DNA of 12,497 nucleotides, from positions 1-12,497 of the forward strand of contig JAISRS010000364.1 of the NCBI GenBank assembly GCA_031273485.1, written 5' to 3'. A program made the position numbers and the translations under genes. Positions within the stretch are counted from its first letter, which is position 1; each line of letters starts with the position of its first letter. The stretch comes from Prevotellaceae bacterium (GTDB lineage: Bacteria; Bacteroidota; Bacteroidia; Bacteroidales; UBA932). A model generated the notes under the pieces. It was given only the letters and a program-made list of their open reading frames with translations. It was not told the DNA's origin and did no database searches. Of this stretch, positions 1 through 7,496 are shown one piece after another.

Positions 1-1266
1 GTTCAACTCTATCGCAACTATGTTGCTATTGAGCATATTAATTATGAAATATATGATGCATTATTCGAAATAAGCGAAATTTTACATCTAATCTTCTCTA
101 AACTTACTATTCTTCAACACGTTTCTGATACATTCTTTAATAACGGGGAGTCGGATCATGGTAGTGTTGATGAACAATTGGGCAAACCAAAGTCGAATCA
201 TGGTATTGTTGATGAACAATTGGGCAAACCAAAGTCGGATCATGGTAGTGTTGATGAACAATTGGGCAAACCAAACTCGGATCAGGGTAGTGTTGATGAA
301 CAATTGGGCAAACCAAACTCGGATCATGGTAGTGTTGATGAACAATTGGGCAAACCGAAGTCGGATCAGGGTAGTGTTGATGAACAATTGGGCAAACCGA
401 AGTCTGTTCAAGATAGTTTTGATGAAAGATTCGATGAATTAAAATCTTTAGGAGGGAATTTCGATGAAAGTTTTGAAGATTTGATTTACCACATGCAACG
501 TTTAAATGATGGCGATGAATTAACAGAACCTGATCAGCAAAAGATCAATAAAATATTTCAAAAGATTAATTCTATTCAGAGAAATTTGCATGAAATGTCC
601 GAAAAGTCAGGTGTTGATATTGAGGATATTTGCAGAATATTCGAGGAAAATAATTTTTTTATTGGAAGCGATAATGAAACATTTGATGAAAAAATATCGT
701 ACAAAGGCATGTATGATGAAACATCGGATGAAAAAATATCGTATAAAGGCGCTTATAATGAAACATTTGATGAAAAAAAATCGTATAAAGACGCATTTGA
801 TGAAACATTTGATGAAAAAATATCGTATAAAGGCGCGTATGATGAAATCAGTGACGACGAGATATCGGATGATGACGATGATGATGAAATCCTGGATGGA
901 GAGATACGGTACAGAGGCGTTGCTCGTGTAGTCTGGGACAGAGAGATACCGTATGGGGACGATGATGGTGAAGTCCGTGATGACAGGATACCGGGCAAGG
1001 GTCGCGGTTATCAAATTACGGCTGAAAGGATGATTGTTTATGGAACAGATGATGAAGAATCGGATAAAAACGAGTTGGTTCGCAGCGTCGAGGAACTAAA
1101 CTTGGATGAAAAAGATTTTGATCGGAAATCTGCGGAAGATGACAGAGAAAAACTGTTTTCGTTCATTGAATCTTTGATAGACAAACGGGCTGAAGACATG
1201 TTAGATATTCAAACCTTGGATATTATATGCAGGGCGTTGAATATTGAGAAACGGAACTGGACGTAA
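1..1266 (+). CDS. Acidic repeat protein with 14-residue repeats (5'-truncated by window edge)
   Basis: The frame is open from base 1 to the TAA at 1264-1266, so the gene starts upstream and 421 codons are visible; the TTG at 178 or similar internal starts are not needed. Residues 1-50 (NYVAIEHINYEIYDALFEIS and onward) are mixed, probably helical. From base 151 there are six near-identical 14-residue units, consensus SDHGSVDEQLGKPK, running in register into two diverged units beginning FDER (418) and FDES (460). A likely helical segment follows (bases ~500-660). A second 14-residue array, consensus DETFDEKISYKGAY, covers 673-840 and decays in register through Asp-rich units to about 1010. The C-terminal ~80 residues are non-repetitive and charged. 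I recognise no family, signal peptide or membrane segment. A structural or adhesive role is possible but unsupported. The next gene begins 345 bp downstream. Confidence 0.8.
   Translation, partial: VQLYRNYVAIEHINYEIYDALFEISEILHLIFSKLTILQHVSDTFFNNGESDHGSVDEQLGKPKSNHGIVDEQLGKPKSDHGSVDEQLGKPNSDQGSVDEQLGKPNSDHGSVDEQLGKPKSDQGSVDEQLGKPKSVQDSFDERFDELKSLGGNFDESFEDLIYHMQRLNDGDELTEPDQQKINKIFQKINSIQRNLHEMSEKSGVDIEDICRIFEENNFFIGSDNETFDEKISYKGMYDETSDEKISYKGAYNETFDEKKSYKDAFDETFDEKISYKGAYDEISDDEISDDDDDDEILDGEIRYRGVARVVWDREIPYGDDDGEVRDDRIPGKGRGYQITAERMIVYGTDDEESDKNELVRSVEELNLDEKDFDRKSAEDDREKLFSFIESLIDKRAEDMLDIQTLDIICRALNIEKRNWT
151..402 (+). repeat. Tandem array of six 42-bp units inside the repeat protein
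   Basis: Units begin at 151, 193, 235, 277, 319 and 361, each starting TCGGATCA or TCGAATCA. They differ at only a few positions, such as CAT/CAG (His/Gln) and AAG/AAC (Lys/Asn). The unit length is a multiple of three, so gain or loss of units keeps the reading frame. The near-identity suggests recent expansion. Two diverged units of the same length follow at 403-486. Confidence 0.93.
673..840 (+). repeat. Second tandem array of four 42-bp units, different sequence
   Basis: Units begin at 673, 715, 757 and 799, with consensus translation DETFDEKISYKGAY. The same 14-codon spacing continues with heavy divergence from 841 to about 1010, where Asp-rich and Arg/Gly units appear. It shares the unit length and a hydrophobic-Asp-Glu core (V/F-D-E) with the first array, but little other sequence. 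Confidence 0.85.
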
Positions 1267-1611
1267 TTTTTTATGGTTTTGATATTATTTTTATATGAAA
1301 TAATATTTATGAAACAGCGTTTATACAGGGAAACTCCTAAAAACTTGATTTGTTAAGGCAAACAAGATTTTGTAACCGGAGTTTACCTGTTGTAAATGAG
1401 GATTTAAAAAATGAAGTAGAACGCAGAAAAAACAGTTTTTATGAGTTTCCTGTAATATTAAGTTACGGAAAACAGTGAGAAACAGCAGGAATTGATGTAT
1501 GATTAAATAAATCTTCAGGGATTTATGGCAGGCGTAAAAAATTTTTAATTCAATATATTAATGAAATAGACAGTAATTTTTTTTATGTTAAATTTTTTAA
1601 ACTGAAACAAG
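1267..1611. other. Intergenic region: A/T hairpin plus dispersed element copy 1
   Basis: Just after the repeat-protein stop lies an A/T-only hairpin, ATATTATTT (1282-1290) pairing with AAATAATAT (1298-1306). It could act as a weak terminator but has no G/C stem. Dispersed element copy 1 occupies 1325-1453. From 1454 to 1611 the sequence is A/T-rich with no convincing gene, and I see no TAnnTTTG promoter match before the DUF6261-like gene. Confidence 0.5.
1325..1453 (+). repeat. Dispersed MITE-like element, copy 1
   Basis: This is a 129-bp element bounded by imperfect terminal inverted repeats: ACAGGGAAACTCCTAAAAAC at 1325-1344 against GTTTTTATGAGTTTCCTGT at 1435-1453. Internal stems are CTTGA (1344-1348) with TTAAG (1353-1357), and TTTAC (1382-1386) with GTAAA (1392-1396). 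Copies 2 and 3 share this layout in the same orientation. No clear target-site duplication and no transposase are visible. Confidence 0.8.
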
Positions 1612-2577
1612 ATGATAAATATCTTATTAATTGCGCTCATGAGGTTAAAGAACAGTGAGCATTTGGAGTTTTTTGAAGAAATCATAAACCTCATCAAGAA
1701 GTTTGGCGCCGAGGCGCTGGGTATTACAGTGGAATTTGCGGTTTTAGAGACAAAATACGCTGAGGAAAAGAAGTGTGCGTCGCCTAAAACAAAGAGCAAC
1801 TACACAGAAAAGATTAAGGAAACGGATGCAGCGCGTGACGTGAGCTTTTTGGGTCTGGTTCAATACGTGAAATCGTATTTGAACTACTTTGATCCTGCAA
1901 AGGCTGACGCTGCACAACGTATCTGGAACATGTTGCAGCCGTATGGCAATGTGACAATTAAAGGCTATGACGGTGAAACTGCCGACATAGACAATATTGT
2001 TATTGAGTCGCGCGGTAATTATGCCGTGGATGTGGATATTATAGAAGCCAAAGAAAGAGTAGATAAGATGGCTACGGATAATCAAACATTCAAAATTCTG
2101 GTTGAAAAGCGATACGTCGAACAAACGGGTCGCCCGGATATCAGTATGAAGAAAATCCGTCCGGAGGTGGATCACGCTTTTAACGGGGTTGTTACAAAGG
2201 TTACAGCTTTGGAATTTTTAGACACAACGGGGAAGTATATTCCTTTTATCAGCGAACTTAACAAGCACATTGCTCACTACAAGACGCTTATTAAACAGCA
2301 GGAGGCACATAATAAAGCCATCGCCAAAAATCTTGCCGACAGCAATATCACCGAAATCGCCGCACAGGCTTACACCGGAACGCATGTTACTCCGCTGGTT
2401 GAAGTATTTTTCTTTGATAAAGTCAAACAAAAAATGAATAAATTGGTTGAAGACAAGGATTATAAACTTGTTTTTGAAAACAATATTAATGCAGGAACCG
2501 CAACCGTAATAATCAAAGGTAAGGGTTCTTACACAGGAAAGAAGATTTCGACCTTTAATATTGTGCATGTTGAATAA
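1612..2577 (+). CDS. DUF6261-like protein with C-terminal Ig-like module
   Basis: The 321-residue product has a helical N-terminal region typical, from memory, of DUF6261. It carries LKNSEHLEFFEEIINLI (12-28), GAEALGI (32-38), an ARD-x-FLGLVQYVKSYLNYFDP stretch (74-95), YGNV (111-114) and FISELNKHIAHYKTLI (212-227). Residues ~254-319 change character and match a strand-rich surface module pattern: YTGTHVTPLV, then a DYKLVFENN turn, then AGTATVIIKGKGSYTG. No signal peptide or membrane segment is visible, which is odd for a module usually found in exported proteins. The function is unknown. The start could be ATG 1612 or ATG 1639, since the recognisable homology begins at LKNSEH, just after the second. 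The dehydrogenase gene follows 32 bp later. The family call rests on motif memory only. Confidence 0.8.
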   Translation: MINILLIALMRLKNSEHLEFFEEIINLIKKFGAEALGITVEFAVLETKYAEEKKCASPKTKSNYTEKIKETDAARDVSFLGLVQYVKSYLNYFDPAKADAAQRIWNMLQPYGNVTIKGYDGETADIDNIVIESRGNYAVDVDIIEAKERVDKMATDNQTFKILVEKRYVEQTGRPDISMKKIRPEVDHAFNGVVTKVTALEFLDTTGKYIPFISELNKHIAHYKTLIKQQEAHNKAIAKNLADSNITEIAAQAYTGTHVTPLVEVFFFDKVKQKMNKLVEDKDYKLVFENNINAGTATVIIKGKGSYTGKKISTFNIVHVE

Positions 2578-2609
2578 AGTATGAAGGATTTTATATCTGA
2601 TAAATAACA

Positions 2610-3725
2610 ATGAATAAAAAAACAGTTAGAGGATTCAGCCTTAACGGCTCGGAAAGGTTTCACCCCGGCGAGCCGGAGGCTGTTTTACGCAATACCTCCG
2701 TGGTTGAAATGGAGATGGGCGAATTGAAAGAAGGCGAAATACTTGCAGAAACCCTGTACACGGCTGTCTGCGGGTCGGATGTCAGCGCAACGCTGGGCAA
2801 ACCGAATTTCGACTGGATTGAGCGTCCCAAAATAATCGGTCACGAGTGCAGCGCAAGAGTGCTGGAACTTGGTCCGGGAAATCACGGGTCGCTTAAAGTA
2901 GGCGATTTGTTCAACCCCGTAGCCCAGCTCGGATGCCGTAAAGAGGACTGTGCAGCCTGCAGAAGCGGCAAATGGAACCTGTGTCCCGACAAAATCATTC
3001 TGGGATACCATGGCAACGGAGCTTTTGGTCAAAGGATGATACTGGAATCGGACAGAGTGGTGCCGTTCACAGAGGGGCTTACGCCTGAATTTGGAGCAAT
3101 CGTAGAGCCGTTGTCGGTAGTTGTGAACGCTCTTTACAGCAAATGCAACATAAAACCCGGAATGGACGTGCTTGTTACCGGCTGCGGAATCATGGGCTTG
3201 ATGGCTGCGGAACTTGCCGCGGCGTCGGGCGCAAGAGTAGTCATAACAGGCATAGAACAAGACCGTAACGTGAGGCTGAAAGCCGCTGCCGATAGAGGAA
3301 TCACCACCGTTGTGGTATCGGAACAGAAACCACTGACGGCATTATTGCACGAAGGCATCCGCGACCAGCAGGGAATGCTGTTCGGCTCAAAGGGAAAGGT
3401 CGATCTTTTGATAGAATGTTCAGGTATTCCGCAAGTTTTGGCGGAAGCAATGCTCGCAGTGAAACCCGAACATGATGTCTGCCTCATAGCGACTTATCCC
3501 GGAAAGGTCGAACTCGACGCCACCCACGTCACCCGACAGTCATTAAACATTAAAGGCGTGATGGGTTCGCACAAGGAACACTTCATGATAGCTCAAAAAC
3601 TGCTGGTTCAGGGAATATTTCCCGCCTCGCATTACATCAATCTGTATGATTTTGAGCATATCAACGAGGCTTTCGCCGATTCCATACAGGCTAAAACAAC
3701 TAAGGCAGTGGTAAAAATGAATTGA
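2610..3725 (+). CDS. Zinc-dependent alcohol/polyol dehydrogenase (MDR superfamily)
   Basis: The 371-residue size fits sorbitol/threonine-dehydrogenase-like medium-chain dehydrogenases, which oxidise a secondary alcohol with NAD(P)+. Catalytic zinc ligands are readable as Cys54 (in CGSD), His78-Glu79 (GHE) and Glu166 (VEP). A structural-zinc lobe has Cys109, Cys114, Cys117 and Cys125; the first spacing is C-x4-C instead of the usual C-x2-C. The Rossmann glycine motif is GCGIMG at 191-196, followed by a putative nucleotide-selecting segment near ITGIEQDR (212-219). The ATG at 2610 lies 32 bp after the DUF6261-like gene. Downstream come dispersed element copy 2 and the epimerase gene, so it probably belongs to the carbohydrate group. 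The substrate cannot be read from sequence; a sugar or polyol is inferred from the neighbours. Confidence 0.9.
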   Translation: MNKKTVRGFSLNGSERFHPGEPEAVLRNTSVVEMEMGELKEGEILAETLYTAVCGSDVSATLGKPNFDWIERPKIIGHECSARVLELGPGNHGSLKVGDLFNPVAQLGCRKEDCAACRSGKWNLCPDKIILGYHGNGAFGQRMILESDRVVPFTEGLTPEFGAIVEPLSVVVNALYSKCNIKPGMDVLVTGCGIMGLMAAELAAASGARVVITGIEQDRNVRLKAAADRGITTVVVSEQKPLTALLHEGIRDQQGMLFGSKGKVDLLIECSGIPQVLAEAMLAVKPEHDVCLIATYPGKVELDATHVTRQSLNIKGVMGSHKEHFMIAQKLLVQGIFPASHYINLYDFEHINEAFADSIQAKTTKAVVKMN

Positions 3726-3730
3726 ATCAG

Positions 3731-3859
3731 CAGGGAGAACATCTAAAAACTTGGCTTTTCGAGGCAGAGAAGATTCCTGAACCGAAATTTACATATAGTA
3801 AATGAAGATTTAAAAGTCGAAGTCAAACGCCTGAAAAGCAGTTTTTAGCAGTTCCCTTG
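3731..3859 (+). repeat. Dispersed MITE-like element, copy 2
   Basis: This is the most diverged copy, 129 bp, starting 5 bp after the dehydrogenase stop. The ends CAGGGAGAACATCTAAAAAC (3731-3750) and GTTTTTAGCAGTTCCCTTG (3841-3859) are imperfectly complementary. Internal stems persist through changed bases: CTTG (3750-3753) with CGAG (3760-3763), and TTTAC (3788-3792) with GTAAA (3798-3802). Confidence 0.75.
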
Positions 3860-3864
3860 AATAT

Positions 3865-3937
3865 CATCAACGATTAAGACCGGTCTTGCCGCATGGAAGG
3901 AGAAAAAGGGTCGGTTAGCCTGTTGAAATCGTTGATG
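3865..3937. promoter_or_regulatory. 12-bp palindrome inside an 11-bp inverted repeat, upstream of the epimerase gene
   Basis: CATCAACGATT (3865-3875) and AATCGTTGATG (3927-3937) are perfect reverse complements. Directly inside the left arm is the perfect palindrome AAGACCGGTCTT (3876-3887). The right arm ends 31 bp before the epimerase ATG at 3969. It could be an operator for a dimeric regulator or a leader RNA structure. No regulator gene is in the window, and no consensus promoter is seen here. Confidence 0.45.
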
Positions 3938-3968
3938 TATTCTATACCAGAGATTAACAAAAAGGAAT

Positions 3969-4970
3969 ATGTCAAAAATATTAATCACCGGCGGAACGGG
4001 ATGCATAGGTTCCGTCACCATTTTCAAGCTGTTGAAATATCCGGAAACGGAAAAAATCACAGTAGCTACGCGCTCCGGCAATGTTGAGCCTGTGAAATTG
4101 TGGCTGGGCGAGAGTATCGACCCTCGCGTGGAGTTTGTAACTCTGGATGTTTCGGACTACGGACGTGTCGAAGAACTTGTTCCTGCGATTTCTCCCACCC
4201 ACATAATTCACCTCGGCGGATTTCAAAGCCCGGATTGCTCCGCATATCATCACAAGGGAATGGAAATAAACGTTGGAGGTACGATGACGCTATTGGATGT
4301 CGCCGCACAACTGCCACACCTCAAGCGATTTGTATTCGCAAGCTCCGGCGCTGTATATGGAAGGCGGGACGAATATCCCGAAGCGGTGATAAAAGAAGAA
4401 GTAAGGCTTGCGCCGCCAAATCATTATGGCATCTGGAAGCTCGCCGGCGAACATCTGGCACGCCTGTTTCACAGCAACACCGGAATCCCGACGGTGTGCC
4501 TGCGACTTAATACCACCTACGGACCGGGACGCGACAAAGGAATGACCTCCGCGCCCACAAGCGCCATAAAATCCATTGTGCAGGGATACGTTGAAGGCAG
4601 AATCATACCCTTCGAGATGCCCTACAAAGGACGTGAAAACTATCACTATGTGGAAGATGTAGGCGAACATTTCGCCGCCGCCGCCTTAGACGGATTCGCG
4701 GGCTACGGAGAATTTAACATCAAAGGACGGACAATAGAAGTGTCGGAATTTTTGGACATCATCCGAAAACAGGCAAAAGAAGCGGGCATGGAAAAATCGG
4801 TGGACATTTCCATCGCCAACGACGCCAATCCCAACATGTTCAGCCACGATCTGTGTCACAACAAAATCGAAAACGCCTTCCCCAACTGCCCGCTAACAGA
4901 CATCGAACAGGGAGTAAAAAAATCATTAATGAAATTTTATGAAATAGCAAAACGTGGAAAATTAACCTGA
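3969..4970 (+). CDS. NAD-dependent epimerase/dehydratase (extended SDR)
   Basis: The 333-residue product is an extended short-chain dehydrogenase/reductase. The dinucleotide-binding motif TGGTGCIG lies at 7-14, the acidic LDVSD segment at 59-63, HLGG at 81-84 and the catalytic set at Ser125/Ser126 (ASSGAVYG), Tyr153 and Lys157 (HYGIWK). RLNTTYGPG (179-187) and an HYVEDV motif further on are typical of the sugar-epimerase branch. Such enzymes oxidise a sugar hydroxyl with NAD+ and may re-reduce it after epimerisation; related members act as simple sugar or sugar-acid dehydrogenases. Its setting among uptake and redox genes fits a catabolic sugar rather than a nucleotide sugar, but that is inference. 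The ATG at 3969 places the Rossmann motif directly at the N terminus as expected. The next gene starts 101 bp later. Confidence 0.9.
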   Translation: MSKILITGGTGCIGSVTIFKLLKYPETEKITVATRSGNVEPVKLWLGESIDPRVEFVTLDVSDYGRVEELVPAISPTHIIHLGGFQSPDCSAYHHKGMEINVGGTMTLLDVAAQLPHLKRFVFASSGAVYGRRDEYPEAVIKEEVRLAPPNHYGIWKLAGEHLARLFHSNTGIPTVCLRLNTTYGPGRDKGMTSAPTSAIKSIVQGYVEGRIIPFEMPYKGRENYHYVEDVGEHFAAAALDGFAGYGEFNIKGRTIEVSEFLDIIRKQAKEAGMEKSVDISIANDANPNMFSHDLCHNKIENAFPNCPLTDIEQGVKKSLMKFYEIAKRGKLT

Positions 4971-5071
4971 TCCCCAGACATATATAAGGCATCCCCCGAA
5001 AGGGAAACCAACCAGGGAGCAGTTGATTAAACTGTTAAGAAAATGTATAACTCTATAAACAACTCATAATA

Positions 5072-6049
5072 ATGAAAAAGACAATCAAAGTAGGATTCAT
5101 CGGAGCAGGAGACATTGCAAACCTGCACGCCGAAGCGCTCCGGAAACTTCCCGGAGTGGAACTTAAAGGACTGTGGAACAGAACGGCGTCACGGGGCGAA
5201 GAAAAAGCCGCCAAGTACGGATGCCTGACGTATAACACAGTGGAAGACTTGCTGAAAGACCCTGAGATAGACGCTGTGTTTATACTCACCAACGTGGAAA
5301 CTCATTTCCATTATGCAGTGCAAGCGGCTCTGGCAGGGAAACATATCCTGGTGGAAAAACCTGTGACCGAAACCCTCGACGAACTCAAAAAACTGAAAGA
5401 AGTAATCGACACCGCCGGCGTAAAGTTTATGCCCGTGCATAACTACATCTACGAACCGGGGGTGAAACGCCTTCATGATATGATCCTTAACGGAGATTTG
5501 GGCGAACTCACACAGTTTTATATGATGTATAACATCCATCATGCCGAAGAAGTGCGGGCAAAGTACCCGGGCGTGATACATCAAATCATGACGCATCACG
5601 TTTACACCATGTTGTACCTCGCCGGCAAGCCGAAATCGCTGTCGTGCATCAAAAGCACAATCAACGGCACAATCGCCCCACAGGAAAACGTGGCAATGGC
5701 AATCATGAAAATGGAAAACGACGCGTTGAGCCACCTGTGCGCCGCCTTCACCGCCGACGACCACTCCGGCGACCCCTGGACCTGCCTCATTAAAGTGATG
5801 GGAACCAAAGGCAGCGCCCGATACAGCTATCGCGACTGGGTGATAAATTCGCCCAACGGCGCACATTCGCAAACATATTACTGCTACCCGGAATCGATAC
5901 GGAATACAGCAATTCATTTCGTTGAAAACGTGCTGGGTAAAGACGAAAAACCTCTGTCGAACATCGACGACGCAATCCTCTGTCAGCAAATCATTGAACT
6001 CTGCGAGGCAGCCGCCGAAAACGGACTTCATCTAAATCTCGAAAACTAA
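5072..6049 (+). CDS. Gfo/Idh/MocA family oxidoreductase
   Basis: The 325-residue length is normal for the family. The N-terminal Rossmann fold begins KVGFIGAGDIA (6-16), with Asn36/Arg37 after the second strand, the ILTNVETH segment (71-78) and the signature EKP (95-97), whose Lys96 is usually catalytic. The C-terminal substrate domain has HNYIYEPG (123-130) and HQIMTHHVYTMLYLAG (170-185), where the family's conserved histidine is expected. Members interconvert hydroxyl and keto groups on sugars, inositols or sugar acids using NAD(P). The gene sits 29 bp before the permease gene, which suggests co-transcription with it. Whether it acts before or after the zinc dehydrogenase or epimerase cannot be decided. 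The ATG at 5072 is followed at once by the conserved N terminus. Cytosolic; no signal peptide. Confidence 0.92.
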   Translation: MKKTIKVGFIGAGDIANLHAEALRKLPGVELKGLWNRTASRGEEKAAKYGCLTYNTVEDLLKDPEIDAVFILTNVETHFHYAVQAALAGKHILVEKPVTETLDELKKLKEVIDTAGVKFMPVHNYIYEPGVKRLHDMILNGDLGELTQFYMMYNIHHAEEVRAKYPGVIHQIMTHHVYTMLYLAGKPKSLSCIKSTINGTIAPQENVAMAIMKMENDALSHLCAAFTADDHSGDPWTCLIKVMGTKGSARYSYRDWVINSPNGAHSQTYYCYPESIRNTAIHFVENVLGKDEKPLSNIDDAILCQQIIELCEAAAENGLHLNLEN

Positions 6050-6078
6050 AACATTAAATAAATATTAAACTATAAGAC

Positions 6079-7494
6079 ATGAGTAAAACTTCATACAATT
6101 ATGGCTATATCTGGTTTTTAACCATAGCCGCCGCCATGGGCGGCTTCCTTTTCGGCTACGATTGGGTAGTGGTAGGAGGCGCCAAACCGTTCTACGAACC
6201 GTTCTTCGGCATAGACAGCGACCCCGTGCAACAGGGTTGGGGCACAAGTTCGGCAATGATAGGCTGCATGATAGGCGCCTTCGTCTGTTTTCTCACCACC
6301 GAACGCTGGGGCAGAAAATGGCTCCTCGCCGCCGCCGGACTGATATTCTTCATCTCGGCAATAGGCTTGGCATTCTGCGACACATTCTTCTGGTACAACA
6401 TCTGGCGCATCGTAGGCGGGCTGTCGATAGGCGCAACCCTAAACCTGTCACCGGTGTATATTTCGGAAATGGCTCCGCCGCACATCCGAGGCAAATTTGT
6501 TTCAATCAATCAACTGCTAATCAACGTCGGGATGCTGATATGTCAAACCGTAAACTGGTCGATAGCCGCCGCCAACGATACCGGCGTCGCACCCGAATCC
6601 GTTGAATTTATCAACCAGTGGAACGTTCAAACCGGCTGGAGATGGATGTTCGGAGCCGTTGCCATACCGGCAGTTATCTTTTTAGTGATGATGGTAGTCG
6701 TCCCCGAAAGCGTGCGCTGGTTAGTAAAAAACAAACAAAGTCAAAAAGCCAAAGAAACCCTGATAAAAATCGGCGGAGAAGCCTACGCCGCCGCCGAATT
6801 GAAAGAAATAGAGGAAACCGTAGCCCGCGAAGACCCCGGAATGGATTTCAAAGCCCTTCTGCAACCCAAAATGCTCAAAATATTGGGCTTGGGATTCTTC
6901 GTCGCCATGTTTCAGCAGTGGTGCGGCATGAATGTAACGTTCTACTACGCCGCCGACATATTTAAAGAAGCTGGATACGGCGTCAACGACATGATGTTTA
7001 ACATAGTCATAATCGGCGGCATAGCCATGCTGTCGGTGGTAGCCACAATCCTGATGATCGACCGCGTGGGACGCAAACGGCTCATGCTGTTCGGCGCCGC
7101 TTCCATGACCGTCATATACGGAATAATAGGATTCCTGTTTCATCAAAATATCAGCGGTTTACCCATAGTGATATTCGTCCTGCTGAACGTCATGGCATAT
7201 CAGCTCACCCTGGCTCCCATCGTGTGGGTAATCCTTTCGGAGATATTTCCCAACCGAGTGCGCGGCGCAGCCATGTCGCTGTCGGCGTTGGTGTTGTGGA
7301 TAGGCAACTTCTCCCTGACCTACACCTTCCCGTCAATAAAGGAAAGCATAGGATGGGCAAACAATTTCTGGCTCTACGGCGTTATCTGTCTGGCAGGATT
7401 CATCATCCTGTATTTCATACTGCCCGAAACAAAAAATAAAACACTGGAACAAATCGAAAAAGAATTAGTTGGAAATCATAAAACAATAAAATAA
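6079..7494 (+). CDS. Sugar-porter family MFS transporter
   Basis: This is a 471-residue, about 12-helix inner-membrane permease of the sugar porter family (XylE/GLUT-like), probably a proton-coupled importer. Readable signatures are GGFLFGYDWVVVGG (21-34), the loop motif ERWGRK (75-80), YISEMAPPHIRGK (127-139), PESVRWL (209-215), the sugar-contact region QQWCGMNVTFYYA (279-291), DRVGRKR (328-334), VWVILSEIFPNRVRG (382-396) and PETKNKTLEQIE (449-460). The central cytoplasmic loop is about residues 214-265. It is preceded by the Gfo/Idh/MocA gene (29-bp gap) and its stop is 2 bp before the mutarotase ATG, so transport and anomer conversion are likely translated together. The substrate is unresolved; a hexose, pentose or deoxysugar is most likely given the FucU/RbsD-type partner. 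Confidence 0.95.
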   Translation: MSKTSYNYGYIWFLTIAAAMGGFLFGYDWVVVGGAKPFYEPFFGIDSDPVQQGWGTSSAMIGCMIGAFVCFLTTERWGRKWLLAAAGLIFFISAIGLAFCDTFFWYNIWRIVGGLSIGATLNLSPVYISEMAPPHIRGKFVSINQLLINVGMLICQTVNWSIAAANDTGVAPESVEFINQWNVQTGWRWMFGAVAIPAVIFLVMMVVVPESVRWLVKNKQSQKAKETLIKIGGEAYAAAELKEIEETVAREDPGMDFKALLQPKMLKILGLGFFVAMFQQWCGMNVTFYYAADIFKEAGYGVNDMMFNIVIIGGIAMLSVVATILMIDRVGRKRLMLFGAASMTVIYGIIGFLFHQNISGLPIVIFVLLNVMAYQLTLAPIVWVILSEIFPNRVRGAAMSLSALVLWIGNFSLTYTFPSIKESIGWANNFWLYGVICLAGFIILYFILPETKNKTLEQIEKELVGNHKTIK

Positions 7495-7496
7495 AT

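Noticed and set aside
88..411. Minus-strand open frame over the first repeat array
   Set aside because: Same cause: it mirrors the array, and the plus frame runs unbroken from base 1 to 1266.
158..442. Open frame in +2 reading MVVLMNNWANQ repeated
   Set aside because: It is the shadow of the 42-bp array; a repeat with a length divisible by three stays open in other frames if one unit has no stop.
607..1014. Minus-strand open frames over the second repeat array
   Set aside because: Repetitive shadow of the plus-strand protein, with no recognisable domain.
1325..1453. Element copy 1 as an insertion sequence
   Set aside because: At 129 bp it cannot encode a transposase and shows no clear target duplication; described as a non-autonomous repeat instead.
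3893..4087. 64-codon plus-strand frame upstream of the epimerase
   Set aside because: It overlaps the epimerase N terminus in another frame, and its composition there is dictated by that gene.
4971..5071. Possible terminator hairpin in the epimerase-oxidoreductase gap (CCCCGAAAGGG)
   Set aside because: The stem is only about 3-4 bp with no T-run, too weak to call.
5189..6031. 280-codon minus-strand frame opposite the Gfo/Idh/MocA gene
   Set aside because: Antisense shadow rich in His/Cys/Phe with no motif; the plus-strand gene has full family signatures.
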